NCBI RefSeq assembly: GCF_048544455.1
Contig: NC_133537.1
Coordinates: 17,359,541 to 17,423,540 of the forward strand
Direction: 5' to 3'
DNA: 64,000 nt
From: Silene latifolia
Lineage: Eukaryota; Streptophyta; Magnoliopsida; Caryophyllales; Caryophyllaceae
Below, one piece after another: positions 22,915-34,945 of this stretch. Under the pieces are notes generated by a model. That model was not told the origin of the DNA. It did not search any database and saw only the letters and a program-made list of their open reading frames with translations. Both the position numbers and the translations under genes were made by a program. Position 1 is the stretch's first letter. Each line of letters opens with the position of its first letter.

Positions 22915-23352
22915 ATGAAAGCGATCATAATAAATGGCGTTGAAGAGCAACCCGGAAAATGTCTTTGTGGTGTGCCGGTTGCCATTTTGACGTCTGGTAC
23001 TAATGACAATCCAGGAAGACGTTTTGAGAAGTGCAAGTTCTCTAACCCAACAGGTGGTATGGTTGGTTGTCGTTGGTTTCGTTGGCATGATCGCGTTCAA
23101 ACTGAGTGGCAGAAAGAGATAATCAACAAGCTCAAGATGGAGAAGAGACTTGTTGATTATGAAGTTGGTTGTTTGAGTCGTGAAATACAATGGCTTAAGG
23201 AGGATAGGAAGAAGCTACAATTTGAGATTGAAAATCTGAAGAACAAAGCCTTCATGGCAAAGTATGAGAGGGGCAGTTATTGTTGCAGCTTGTCTATGGT
23301 AGTGTTTGCCTGTATGATGCTCATCATTTTCATAGTAGTTTGTCGTATGTAA
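22915..23352 (+). CDS. GRF-type zinc-finger protein with coiled coil and C-terminal membrane segment, MULE-borne
   Basis: A frame of 145 codons from ATG 22915. It has the GRF zinc-finger pattern (CLCGVPV, then GRRFEKCKF and GCRWFRWHD), which binds nucleic acid in characterised proteins. A charged coiled coil of about 55 residues follows, then a hydrophobic end (SMVVFACMMLIIFIVVCRM) that looks like a tail anchor. An upstream ATG at 22897 opens a short different frame (MSFESSYESDHNKWR) that may be the original N-terminus cut off by a small indel. It lies inside the MULE inverted repeats, so it is cargo or a second MULE gene. Its role is unknown. Confidence 0.75.
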   Translation: MKAIIINGVEEQPGKCLCGVPVAILTSGTNDNPGRRFEKCKFSNPTGGMVGCRWFRWHDRVQTEWQKEIINKLKMEKRLVDYEVGCLSREIQWLKEDRKKLQFEIENLKNKAFMAKYERGSYCCSLSMVVFACMMLIIFIVVCRM

Positions 23353-23680
23353 GTCTGAGTATCTATGTTTAATGTAATGGCAACGACAATGTGGGTTTTA
23401 AGTTCTTAATGATAATGTCAGACCTTGTGTTCTTCTTAATTGCTTGTTCATTTTAATTGCTTGTTCATTACACGCTGCAATTTTTTACATTGCATTTGGT
23501 TATTAGCACAACAAAAGCAAGTTCACAAACTTCGAAATATTGATAAACGTAAACCGATGAATTGCATTACATCACAAAAGCAAGTTCACAAACCTTACAC
23601 AAGTCCAACTAATTGTTCATAAGTAACAAAAGCAGGTTTAGAAATTTGTTGAATTGTTCATAAATAAACCTTACACAAGT

Positions 23681-26600
23681 TCAATAACAATAGCATTCAT
23701 GACTTTGATCAAGACTGGTGCCATGCTTGATTTCCTTGAACATTAGAAGCTTGGGATAAAAGCTCTGTGAATGACAATGAAGTAGGTGCAGCAGTGTTTG
23801 TTGATGGCATAGCAGTGGAGGTGCTTGATGATGCTCCATTGAGATGTCTTTGTTTTCCATGCTTCCTTTTGGGCGCCCTTGCCCTTGCTTTCTCTCGATG
23901 TTTCGTGCCCATTCGGTCTTTTTTTGTGGTCCGCCACCGGTGCCCTCACAAAGCGGTGTTTGGTGGTGCGGCAGGTTTTTGCAAGTTCTCTTGTAGTGAC
24001 TCGAGCCTCCCTGATTCCGCAATGTTTAGACTTCTTCCCTCTCTTGATTCTTTGTTCTTCTATCTCTCCACTTCTTTTTTTCTCTTCTTTCCCTTAGGTC
24101 TTCCTGGCATGGTCCTTAAGGGTGGTGGTAGTGGCTCGGCATAGCAAAGAGGTTCCCAATGTTTTACCCAGGCATAGGGGAAACCTTGTTGGCATAGGTG
24201 AGCATGTACCTCTCCTTTGAATAGAAATCATCCACATAGTCTTTTGGGTCCATTCTCTTTTCCAAGAGACATGCCATTGCATGTGGGCAAGGTAAACCAG
24301 TTAAGTTCCAATGGTTGCACCCACAAGTCTTGTCTAACAAGTTCACAACAACTTGTTCCCCTCTGAGTTCCACCTCAAATTCATGCTCATCAGATTGCAT
24401 AAAGGTAGCAAATTTGGACTCATCCTTTGCCCAGTCTAAGTACTTATCCACATATGGCATCACTCTCCCTTCATATGATTTAGCACCCTCTCTCTTTTGA
24501 CATAATCTTTGCATAACATACTTTCTCATCCATTCTAGTTGTGTAAGTATAGGTTTATCTCTAGCTTCCTTCAACACAACATTAAATACCTCACACACAT
24601 TGTTTAAGAGAAGGTGTGACTTACAGGTAGTGTCAAATGCATGCCTAGACCAATGCCTTGGGGGAATGTCATTCAAAAAAGACCATGCATCTCTTGATAA
24701 TAGCTTCATGCCCTCCATTTCTTTTGAGAAATCAGCCTACACATTTTAAGATACATAGATACACTGTAAGAAATAACAGTTAAGAGTAAACATAAAAAAA
24801 CAAGTGACCACTGAATCTCAATTTCAGATACATTAGAGAAGGCATGCTTACCCTTGTCATAGCTCTCGCAGACCTGTAATGTTTCTTTGTATAATCGACC
24901 ACTTTGAATCTCAATTTCAGATTGGCCCAAATGTGTCTTGCACAGAACCTGATATTGGCCTTTGGCACCACAAAGTAGCTAGGGCATCAATCGGACCCTT
25001 TACGTCATCGACATCACCGTAAGCCCTTCCCCTCTACTTTGCCTATATCACTAGCTAGAAGCTCCAAAACCAGGTCCAACTGTCCCTATTCTCCACCTCA
25101 ACCATCGCCCATGCTACTCTCGGGAATATGTTATTGTTTGCATCAACCCCAACAAAGAACGGACATATGCCAGGATATACACCCTTCAAATGACATCCAT
25201 CCACTCCAATTATAGGCCTGCATCCTTGTATGAATCCTTCTTTACAAGCTTTTAGGCAGACATAGAATCTTTTGAATATAGGTGGAGGCCTCTCAATATT
25301 GTCACACACCACAAATCTTTGAACTACCAGGGTTGTACTTCAATGTTGTTGCGCATACTCCCATACTTTGGCATATTGATCCTTGCCATTACCATGAATC
25401 ATGAGCCTTGCCCTAGCTCTTGCCAACCAACATCTCATGTAGGTTACATGAACTCCTAGCTCTTGTAGTACATGTTTTTGGAATTTCAGTAATTTCCAAA
25501 TCACTATTGTTTCTCCAAAACTCAACATACTTCGAGCTAGGTACTCGGACCCCACTTTTCTATGTAAGTGGACATTACACGATTATGCTTCAAATGTAAC
25601 CCAGTTATCCGAAAAATTCCTTCGTCACATCCCTAGCATGTACTCGAACTTACAGGGATTCTTAATCCCACAAACACACTTTGGAAGCTTTGACCTCTTC
25701 TTGTTCCACTCACACTTGCACCTATTGTAACAATGAGTGTCACCTGTCCCTTCCATTGTGTGAGTAGTAGAAGTCATAGCCATTTGTCACACTATGCTGC
25801 ACAAGGGCTTTCCTAAAAACCTCAACACTAGGGAAGTTTAACCCTAACCTCAGCTTTATAGGCTTGCTAAAGTCATGGTCAGGGTTAAATGTAGGGTTAG
25901 ATGTGCCCTCATCATCATTATCAGATCCAACCAGGCTTCTCAACTCCTCTGAGTCATAATCCAAATCTGCCTCCACATTGACATTCAAGTTATCAACTCC
26001 ATATAAAACCTTCTCTTTTGCTTTTGAAGGCTCAAGTACATTTATTTCTTTTCCTTTCAATTCTTCAATGCCTAAACCAGTTTCTACTCCCTTTATAGTT
26101 AAGCCAGTATCTTGTTTTTCAAATAAGTCATCACTCTTATTTAAACCAATATCAAATTCATTAAGACCAAAATCTTCACTGCCTTGCTCACTCAACTCGT
26201 AATCATCAAGTCTTCTTCTTCTATTATGTTTTCAAGCAATTTCTTCCTACCCTTTCTCAGATCTACTTTCTTTCCTTTCTTCTTTAGATCTGCTTTCTTC
26301 CCCTTCCCAAGATCTACTTCTTTCTTCTGGCCCTTTCTCACAACTACCTTCTTCACCTCCTTTCTCACAGTTGCTATCTTCTTACCTTTACCTTCCTTTG
26401 TCACTTCTATGCCTTCATTCACTTTAGCTTTCCCTTTTCTGTCCCTTTTTTTATGTCTTCCTAGCTCAATAAACCCAGTTACTACACCATTCAAACAACC
26501 ACTCTCCTGCTCAGACTCCACATCTGAATCCCTTATAACAATCCCAGGCTGAGCACCAAAGTTTACCTTCCTCCTCAAGGGTAACTTCTCCCTAGCAGTG

Positions 26601-27250
26601 GCCTCATTTACAATAACAAGGTCAGTTTTTGTGATCTTTTTTGGTGAAGCTTCTGTGGTATTTTTGTGTTGTCGAGGGCTTCTTCTTAAAGATCTCAGAG
26701 TTGCATTAGTTGGGGTAGGTATTTGTTGGGTGGGTGCTTTAAATTGGATTGGGATGGGACAAAGAAGACTATTTTGAGCCTTAGTTTTTTGTTCTGTAGT
26801 GCATAAAGAAGTAGAGGTACTTCCCATCAAAGCATCTTTACTTGGTGGGACCACTGTTGCACTTTTGGTCTTTTCTGTTTGTACTATAGTTGAAGTAGAA
26901 GCAAAAGATTCTACTGTTAAGGGTTCAGTTATCCACACAGTCAATGTATTGGTAGTCTTGCATAGAGTCTTTACTAAATTGATTAAATCAAAACAGGAAA
27001 CCAATAACCCTTTTCCATTAGCATCCCTAATACTCCTCATTGGTCTTCTATACCAAATTTCTGAGTCATCTCTTCTAGTTAATCTAAGAGCCAATTTCTT
27101 AAACATCTCTACAGTTACATCATCAAACAGAACACCAGTTTGAAGATGCACAGCACCCCCCACATAGTCAAACTTCCCTTCGTGAACCTTAAATTGACCA
27201 CCATGATTGACACGCAAAGTCACCCTAGTAGGAGTACTTTTTGAAGCCAT
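23681..27250 (-). pseudogene. MULE transposase, frameshifted
   Basis: From ATG 27250 the first 352 codons hold a PB1-like N-terminal domain (HEGKFDYVGGAVHLQTG) and a long Lys-rich linker. A one-base shift at about 26193 leads to the acidic region and the MuDR N-terminal block (LRLGLNFPSVEVFRKAL, 25860-25800). Another shift near 25735 leads to a Cys-rich CKCEWNKKRSKLP block. The transposase core is at 25312-25055 (GVDGCHLKGVYPG, FPRVAWAMVE), and the SWIM zinc finger at about 24400-24250 (CGCNHWNLTGLPCPHAMA). A zinc knuckle and basic tail end near 23681. At least five frame breaks mean no active transposase. Confidence 0.88.
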
Positions 27251-27896
27251 TTCCTATAACAAAGGACAAAATCAAAGATTGGAAAACCTAAACTAAGAAA
27301 TACTAAAATTAGAATCATAAACCCAGAAATACAAAACCCCAACACCCTAAACCCAGAAATAGATAACCCAGAAATTAGGATGCTCAAAATTAAGCTTATA
27401 CAATTATCGGATTACAAACCCAGAAAATAAAGCTTCTACAATCAACATTATTGAAGACAAAGGTTACAGAAATCAAAAATAACAAACAAAGAAATTCGAA
27501 ATAAGAGATAGAATGAAAACTTACATAAATCAATCCTGATGAATGAACAATCCCTCGAAAATTAGGGTTTTAAGCGGAAATTTGGGGAAAATTTAGGGGA
27601 AATTTCAAACTGGGATTTGGGAAGATGGGATTTGGGAAGATTTTTGGGGGAATTTTAACAAGTGTTATGTTCAACAGGTGGAATAAGGGAGGGAAATGAA
27701 GAGTCATGGCTTTTTAAACACGCGGGGGCATTTTCGTCATTTCACATGTCTTTTCACCTGAAAACGGTTATGGGTGCAAGTTATAAACGGAGCCATTAAG
27801 TTGGGTGTAAAAAAATAAAAAAATTTGAGGTGGGAGTTCTTTTAAAAAAGTGTATTTGAGGAGGGTGTATTTGATAAATTACTCTACTAATAATAA

Positions 27897-29156
27897 GGGT
27901 TATTTAATAAGAATACTCTGAACTATGTAGGTGTTTCTCAAAATACTACAACCTTTATTTTAAAGGCCAATAAAACCAACAATTACATCTCTTCCCCCAT
28001 ATTAGAATTGGTGTTTTTATTACTTGTTATAGCAGGTAAGTATGATTGTGGGACCACTTTTTCCCCTTTTATTAGTCTTCATTTCCCTCCTTTCCCAATT
28101 AGAGCATCTACAATGGTAAGCTAGTTGCTACTAGCTTACCTTTATCACATCAACTTTTTAAGCCACAACAATTTCAAGCTACAATTTGCTCCAATGATTA
28201 AGCTATTACTAGTAGCTTAATTAAACCCACTTAACACACCCATTATTTTTCTATTGGTTACATTTTTCTTGTAGGACCATTTAAGCTACTAGCTCCATGG
28301 AGCTACTAGCTCAATTTAAGCTAGTTTATGTAGAGTGCTCAAATGGTTAAGCAAGTAGCTTGAAATCTTTTTTATTTGCAAGCAAGTCCTTTTAGGTAAC
28401 CATTGGAGATGCTCTTATAGTCTTATTCAACTAATTTTTTCTTTTCAAATTTAACCTTCCCTCTTCCATTTCAACTGTGGATGAGTGGATCATCTTTTAT
28501 CCATTCTTCCTCAAGCGCTCCTACAAACAAATTAAACCTACCAAACAATCTGAACCTTTACATTTATATCCTATAGATGAAAAAAAAAGTAAAGAAATGA
28601 ATCAAAAAGTTTAATTCTTTGATACCCAAATCAATAAACCCGAAACCCCAGAAAAGAGGAATTGAAAGATAGAAAAAAGGAAGAATAGGATTGTAGAGAT
28701 TGTTGGGCTCTTTACAAAACTGGATCTTAGGATTTAGCATAACCTGATAACCATTACCAAATTCCTTAATAAAAAAGGTGTTGTTCTTCTTTATAATCTT
28801 CCGCACCAATGACCTTGCTATTGTTGCTATGGTGATTGCAAAAAGAACAAAAGGCTTGGAAAAGAGGGAGATCTTTAATGGCAATTACTTGAAGAGGTAA
28901 GGGAAAGGAATAAAAAAGAGGGATTAAAAAGATTAAAAAAAGGTGTAAAAGAAAAAGAGGGGTTTACAGGAAAAAATAAAGAAATCGGTTAAGAGAGGTG
29001 TAAAAAGAAAATTTCACCTTCTTAGCAGGTAGCCGGTCAACCAATTCTAGTATAAGAGAATGACTGTTATTGTTTGTTTTTTTGGTAGTTAAAATAGAGT
29101 TTGGAGTATTTTGAGAAGCACTCACATAGTTCAGAGTATTTTTATTAAATAACCCT
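27897..29156. mobile_element. Non-autonomous Mutator-type element, 1,260 bp (copy A)
   Basis: The inverted ends begin gggttatttaataagaatac and are followed by a second matched block (ttctcaaaatactaca). Exact 9-bp duplications taataataa flank it (27888-27896 and 29157-29165). It has no transposase and no convincing ORF. It shares ends with copy B at 34946-36161. A Harbinger MITE is nested at 28102-28414. Confidence 0.88.
28102..28414. mobile_element. PIF/Harbinger-type MITE, 313 bp, nested in copy A
   Basis: The ends gagcatctacaatggt and accattggagatgctc are inverted, flanked by TTA on both sides (28099-28101, 28415-28417). Internal motifs (ctagttgctactagctta) are shared with the MITE at 13393. 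Confidence 0.82.
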
Positions 29157-29165
29157 AATAATAAT

Positions 29166-29659
29166 TCAACTAAAGATGGGAGAATTTACTTTTACGCAAA
29201 ATCTTACTTGTCACGGTCACAAATGAATCACATCCGATTTAAATAATGTTAAATGGATAAAAGCAACGCGATACAATAAAATAGGTACAAGTATTTACTT
29301 CTGATGAATCACACACGATATGAAAAAGAACGAGATATGATAAAATAGGTACCGATTTTGTAAAACCCGTACTAATTAAAAAGTGTTATACGGAGTAATA
29401 AATATCAATAAAAACAGGTACGAAAATACATACAAAAATAGACATTTTAGATGCATTATATTGGTCTTTCAATATATTACTCCCTCCATCATCTCACTTT
29501 TATTGTCCCCCTTCTATTTCTGAATGATTTAAGAAAAGATGATGAAACACCAATCTTACCCTTTGAATTGTAGGGAATAGGAATAATATTATTGGGATGA
29601 AGATGGTGGTGGGTAATTATCTAGGGGTGATATTGGGGATTTACAACTTTTCCATATTG
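29166..29659. other. Intergenic DNA, no gene seen
   Basis: AT-rich. It contains tactccctccatcatctcac at about 29480, which resembles one end of a Stowaway-type MITE, but the opposite end was not found. Confidence 0.4.
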
Positions 29660-29664
29660 TAAGA

Positions 29665-29961
29665 TGTTACAGATGCATGAGATATCCCTGAAAAGAGAAC
29701 CTCGAGTTTCTGAACTAACTAACAGAAATGGAAGATTAACAGAGAGAGAGAAATGAGAGAAAGATTGAAGGTTTTTATTAAGAATTCTGGTAAAAATGAT
29801 GATGATTTACAATTGTAAGAACTATGCTTATATACAAATGCCAGCCAATTCTTAACTAATTGACAGCTAATGACAGCTTATTTCTAACAACCTTCTAACA
29901 ACCTTTTATCTATTTTTGGCGCCAAGATCTTATTTCAGTTATTCTGTTACAACCTGTAACA
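29665..29961 (-). repeat. Chromovirus 3' LTR
   Basis: 297 bp, TGTTACAG...CTGTAACA on the plus strand, near-identical to 34541-34838. Confidence 0.93.
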
Positions 29962-30001
29962 TATCTTCCTCCTTTTAAAGAGTCTTGTCCTCAAGTCTCA
30001 C

Positions 30002-31605
30002 TTAAGCTTTGAGCAAAATCTGGATATTGCTGCTCAAAAGCTTCTGCAAGCTCCCAGGTAGCATCATGAATAGGAAACCCTTCCCAATGAACCAAATACT
30101 GTACAGCAGCCTGGTTTTGTCTTTTACTACTCTTTTCTCCAAAACTGCAGCAGGTTGCAGAACATTATCAGTTGAAAATCCTTGCATCCATTCAGGAATA
30201 CGTGTTGCATTTGGTAAAACTCCCCTGAACTTCTTTATCTGAGATACATGGAATACTTTATGAATCTTCACACTGTCTGGCAAGGCCAATTTATAGGCAA
30301 CCTTCCCCACAGTATCTTCCACTTGGAAAGGCCCATAGTATTTAGGTGCCAACTTTTCATTTCTCCTCTGTTGTACTGAGCTTTGTCTATATGGCTGTAG
30401 TTTAAGCCATACCCAATCACCAATTTTGAACACTCTTTCTGACCTTCTCTTGTCAGCCTGCACTTTCATCCTCTGCTGAGCCTTAGATAGCTGATATTTA
30501 AGCATAGTTAGCATTGCTTCCCTGCGTTGCATGGTTCTATCTGACCTCCATCGAAGACTCACCAGGTAAATAGGGTAGATGTAGAGGTGGTGGTGGTTGT
30601 ACATGACTTCATATGGAGTCATTTGGGTACGAGAATGGTAAGTGGTATTGTACCACCATTCACCAACTAAGCGACCACATAAGCCAATCCTTAGGCTTTT
30701 CCCCACACATACACCTCAAATAGGATTCAATGCATCTATTAACCACTGTCTCATCCATCCGTCCGAGGATGGTAAGCAGATGACAGTAATAGCTCAGATC
30801 CTTGAATCTGAAAGAGAGCTTGCCAAAAATGACTTGTAAAGACTGCATCTCTGTCACTTACTATGCTCCTTGGCCATCCATGAAGCTTGAAAACATTATC
30901 CAGATAAGTTTGTGCTACTTCTAGTGCTGTAAATGGATGAGTTAAAGCCATGAAATGGGCGTATTTGCTCATTCTATCCACCACCACAAAGATGACTTCT
31001 CTGCCTTGAGATTTAGGCAAACCAGTAATAAAATCCATCGAGATATCCATCCAAACTTCAGAAGGGATTGGTAAAGGCTGTAGTAATCCTGGGTATGCAG
31101 ATGGATCATATTTATTTGCCTGACAAATGGCGCAATTTCTGATAAAGTGACATATATCCTTAGTTATCCCTTTCCAAATAAACAAAGTTTTAACCCTTCT
31201 TGTAGTGGCATCTCTTCCTGAATGCCCACTCTGTGGTGCATTATGGAGCCACTGCAATATTTTCGTTCTTACTGTTTCATCAGGTCCCACCACAATCCGT
31301 CCTTTCTTCAAAATTAATCCATTAGATAACTGATAGCCTGGTACAGATGCAGGATCAGTTTTAAGTTGCTCTAAGATATTATGCCAAAATGTATCCACTT
31401 CATAGCTTTTCAGAATTAATTCAGAGAGATTAGTCTGAGCATTAGACAAGGCCAAGCTCATCAACTCACTACCAGGTAACCTTGACAAGGCATCAGCAGC
31501 TAGGTTTTCTCTACCACTCTCGTATTGGATTTCATAGTCAAATCCCATCGTTTTGATAACCAGAATTGTTGGAAAGGAGTTGAAATCTTCTGTTGCAAAA
31601 GCCAT
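30002..31605 (-). pseudogene. Chromovirus integrase and chromodomain
   Basis: Integrase zinc-binding region CAICQANK near 31130, catalytic blocks MDFITGLP and SDRDAVF, then a stop after YHPRTDG where the frame shifts (about 30751). The C-terminal part, with VFHVSQIKKF, is open at 30706-30002. A chromodomain-like block (HWEGFPIHDATWELAEAFEQ) is readable only in a second frame at about 30100-30020, so one indel separates it from integrase. Chromodomains steer integration towards marked chromatin. Confidence 0.85.
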
Positions 31606-31895
31606 TCCAAGCTCTTCTGATCAGTTTTAATTATAAATTTCTGGCCCGTCAAATACTGCTCCCATTTTTGCACAGCAAACACAATGGCTAGCAATTCTTT
31701 CTCATATACAGATAATTTCTGCCACTTAGGACTGAGTGTCTTGCTAATGAAAGATAATGGATGTCCCTCTTGCATTAACACAGCTCCAATCCCATTATTA
31801 GAAGCATCAGTCTCCACTATAAAGATTTTATTAAAATCCGGAAGAGCTAACACCGGTGCACTACTTAGTGCACTTTTAAGCTTCTGAAAAAGCAT
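31500..31895 (-). pseudogene. Chromovirus RNase H domain
   Basis: The signature FIVETDASNNGIGAVLMQEG holds the first catalytic Asp; LSVYEKELLAIVFAVQKW the Glu. The frame is continuous through FIIKTDQKSL, then shifts into the integrase frame near 31560. Confidence 0.85.
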
Positions 31896-31984
31896 TAAGA
31901 GCTTCCATTCCCCATTTGAACTCTCCCTTCCTTAACAATTGAGTAGGAGGCTGACTAAGAGTGGCATATCCTTTAACAAATTTT

Positions 31985-32720
31985 CTATAATACCCTGCTA
32001 ACCCCAAAAAAACTCCTCAATTCTTTTACATTCTGAGGCTCTGGCCAAGTTGCCACTGCTGCTACCTTAGTGGGGTCTGTCTCCACTCCACTGCCACTAA
32101 TAAAATGCCCCAAGTATTCTACCTTCTGAATAGCAAACGCACATTTGCTTCTCTTAGCATACAACTTATGCAGTCTCATCAACTCAAATACTGCATTCAA
32201 GTGTTGCCAATGCTCTACCAAGGAATGGCTATAGATGAGTATATCATCAAAGAAGACCAATACACATTTTCGCAATAAGGGCTTAAAGATACTATTCATC
32301 CAATTCGAAATGAGGTAGGAGCATTTGTGAGGCCAAAAGGCATAACCGAGAAATTCATAGTGGCCCACATGAGTTTTAAAGGCTGTTTTAAAAACATCTC
32401 CTTCATACACTCTCAGTTGGTGATAACCTGCCCTCAAATCTAATTTTGTAAATACTGTTGAACCTGCTAATTCATAAATAAGCTCATCTACCACTGGAAT
32501 AGGAAATTTATCCTTCACAGTCCTTTTATTCAATTCCCTGTAATCAATACACAGGCGCCATGACCCATCCTTTTTCCCCACTAGAACCACTGGTGATGCA
32601 AAAGGGCTGCAACTGGGTTGAATTATGCCCTGATCCAACATCTCTTGTACCAACTTCTCAATAGTATCCTTTTGTTTTAGTGGATACCTGTATGGTCTAA
32701 TATTAACTGGCTGGGCATCT
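31985..32720 (-). pseudogene. Chromovirus reverse transcriptase
   Basis: Open for 222 codons with [34 protein letters not shown] and the catalytic box [11 protein letters not shown] short stretch in between ([14 protein letters not shown]) is out of frame relative to the family consensus, indicating two compensating indels. The frame breaks after LRSFFGVS (about 31990). Confidence 0.85.
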
Positions 32721-32722
32721 GC

Positions 32723-33593
32723 CTACAATGGAATTCTATGGTTATAAACTCCTCTTTGAATAGGTAAGGTGGTAGGTTCTTCAAAAATATCACTGAAGTC
32801 TTTGAGCAGTTGTTGGAGTTCCTGTGGGCAGTCATTATCACTTCTAACTTCTCCAGAGCAACACAAAATGTTAGACTCCTCACCCTTGATGTTTAGGTGT
32901 AAGAAACATAACTGTGCAGCCCCATGTAACATCTTACAAGATGGTCCACCTGCCACTGTTTTAACCTTCTGAGGTGCTAGACCTCTCAACACATGTTTCC
33001 TCTTGTTATACGTGAACTCCATCTTCAACTGATTAAAATTCCAACTCATTGTGCCCAAAGTTTTGAGCCATTGAATTCCTAACACCAAATCACACCCTCC
33101 CAATGGAATGATTAGTACATCCGTGTCAAAATGGGTGTTCTGTAACTGCCAAGAAAATTTCCTGCTCATAAGCTGGCAAGGAAACTGACTACCATCCGCC
33201 ACCATTACTGACTGTGGTTCAATTGTTTCTAACTTGCATGACCTAATTTCAAAGCCATCTCTTGGTCCAAAAAATTATGGGTACCGCAGAATCTATGAGT
33301 ATGTGAATAGGTTTTTTCCCACATATCCGATTACTCTCATAGTTTGAAACCCAAGACTTCCAGATAATGCATTCACGAAATGCAAGGTTCGAATTAGACA
33401 TATGAGAACCTACTTCGTGTCCTCTACTTCCTCTTCTAAGGTCATTTATAACATTTCCTCCTCTTCTTTGCCTACAATTTCTATGGCAAACAATTGAGTT
33501 CCCCCTTAAACTGCAGTTGTGCTCCCTAGAAAAAGGGTTCATTACGAAATAACATTCTTCCTTCTTCTCGTTTTTCGAGCCTTTTCGCCGCAC
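32723..33593 (-). pseudogene. Chromovirus protease and linker, frame broken at the active site
   Basis: The piece 33593-33249 holds a damaged CCHC knuckle (REHNC) and then KKPIHILIDS. Directly after the catalytic Asp-Ser the frame slips, so the Asp-Ser/Thr-Gly triad is not completed. The linker continues at 33205-32723 with PLGGCDLVLGIQWL. Confidence 0.82.
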
Positions 33594-34523
33594 TTATGAA
33601 CCTAGTAGGTCTTTGGGTGCCTGTAGCGACTGAGTTTGGGGATTAGTAGTACCGGGCGTAGGCGAGAATGCCTTTAGCGAAAATTTCGGTGTAAAAGCGG
33701 GAAATGTTTTAGGGACGAGAATTTGGGGGTTGGTGAGTAATCCTTGAGGAAGTCCTTGTAGCGCCCAAGGTTTCCTCCTGTAACTGGCATACTCAACCAC
33801 GGATGCTAAAGATCGAGGTTTAAATGCCCTCACAAATGGTTTCAAGGAGGGTTTAAGACCCCCAATAAAGCTGTCAAGAAAGTATTGTTCAGGCAATAAA
33901 GGATTTCTTTGTAACATTAGGCCTTTTAAATTTTCAAAAGCATCAAGATAATCATCAATTGAACCAGTTTGATGCAACTTATTAAACTCTTCAACCACAT
34001 TACCAACAATTTTTTCCTTAAATCGTGCACACAAATCAATAATGAAATCATCCCAATCCACATGAGGTCTAACAACAATATAGCTATTAAACCAAGACTC
34101 GGTCCTACCAATCATATACATGCTAGCCAAATCCACTCGTTGATTTTCAGGGATTTTACACAAATTGAAGTATTTTAGGCACATTTTCATCCAAATTCTA
34201 GGGTTGTTACCATCAAAAGAGGGAAATTCAAGTTTGGGGGTAAATTTTAGGTTATTGTGATTACCTAATTGATATTGTTCCTCAACAGTAGCAGAATCCT
34301 TAGAAATATTCCCCTTTTCTTGCTCTTTAGCCTTCAACAGTGCCATGATTTCCCCCAAAACTGTAGATTGTTGCTCCAATTGCTGTTCCAAGGTTGAAAT
34401 TCTTCCTTCCATGGCGTCCTTTAATTGTTGAACTGTGAGTTTACGAGTTACAGGTGCCAGTGTAATGAAGTTCTTCGCTTTTTGTGATGTTTTAGAAATG
34501 GCGGAAGCAAAAGAGAGGATCAA
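33594..34523 (-). pseudogene. Chromovirus Gag, 309 codons, truncated before the zinc knuckle
   Basis: It starts shortly after the primer-binding site. A coiled coil (about 30-70) precedes the gag core with PKLEFPSFDGNNPRIWMKMC, GRTESWFNSY and SIDDYLDAFENLKG. It ends at a stop (DLLGS) at 33594, just before where the zinc knuckle should come. This is the best preserved ORF of the element. Confidence 0.85.
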
Positions 34524-34540
34524 AAAGAGGCTGATACCAA

Positions 34541-34838
34541 TGTTACGAGATGCGGGAGATATCCTGAAAAAGAGAACCTCGAGTTTTCGAACTAACTAAC
34601 AGAAATGGAAGATTAACAGAGAGAGAGAAATGAGAGAAAGATTGAAGGTTTTTATTAAGAATTCTGGTAAAAATGATGATGATTTACAATTGTAAGAACT
34701 ATGCTTATATACAAATACCAGCCAATTCTTAACTAATTGACAGCTAATGACAGCTTATTTCTAACAACCTTCTAACAACCTTTTATCTATTTTTGGCGCC
34801 AAGATCTTATTTCAGTTATTCTGTTACAACCTGTAACA
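34541..34838 (-). repeat. Chromovirus 5' LTR
   Basis: 298 bp, partner of 29665-29961. The primer-binding site TGGTATCAG lies one base beyond its inner end (34539-34531, minus strand). Confidence 0.93.
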
Positions 34839-34945
34839 TAAGACGATCTCATACAAGAACTTCTAGTACTCCGTATTAAGTTATATCAACTATGGTACCC
34901 TTAGATTTGATTAGTTCAACTTTTAGTGCCCCGAGTTTATATATT

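Larger units (their letters stand above)
22430..27884. mobile_element. Mutator-like element (MULE), 5,455 bp, perfect 9-bp target duplication
   Basis: Long terminal inverted repeats of about 115 bp (22430-22545; 27770-27884) begin gagtaatttatcaaatacac and include tacacccaacttaatggctc. Exact 9-bp duplications tactaataa flank it (22421-22429 and 27885-27893). It carries a GRF zinc-finger ORF on the plus strand and a transposase gene on the minus strand, converging. The target duplication is intact although the transposase reading frame is broken. Confidence 0.95.
29665..34838 (-). mobile_element. Ty3/gypsy chromovirus, 5.2 kb, with both LTRs and 5-bp target duplication
   Basis: LTRs are at 29665-29961 and 34541-34838, flanked by taaga on both sides (29660-29664; 34839-34843). 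On the minus strand the right LTR is followed by a primer-binding site TGGTATCAG (34539-34531), which matches initiator-Met tRNA. A purine-rich tract (ctttaaaaggaggaagata) precedes the left LTR. Gag, protease, RT, RNase H and integrase follow in order, with a chromodomain at the C-terminus, which defines a chromovirus. The short LTRs and compact size suggest the Reina group. The LTRs differ at only about a dozen positions, most within their first 50 bp, so the insertion is fairly young. Confidence 0.93.

Noticed and set aside
23767-24144. Cys-rich plus-strand ORF in the MULE
   Set aside because: Antisense of the zinc-knuckle and basic tail of the transposase gene.
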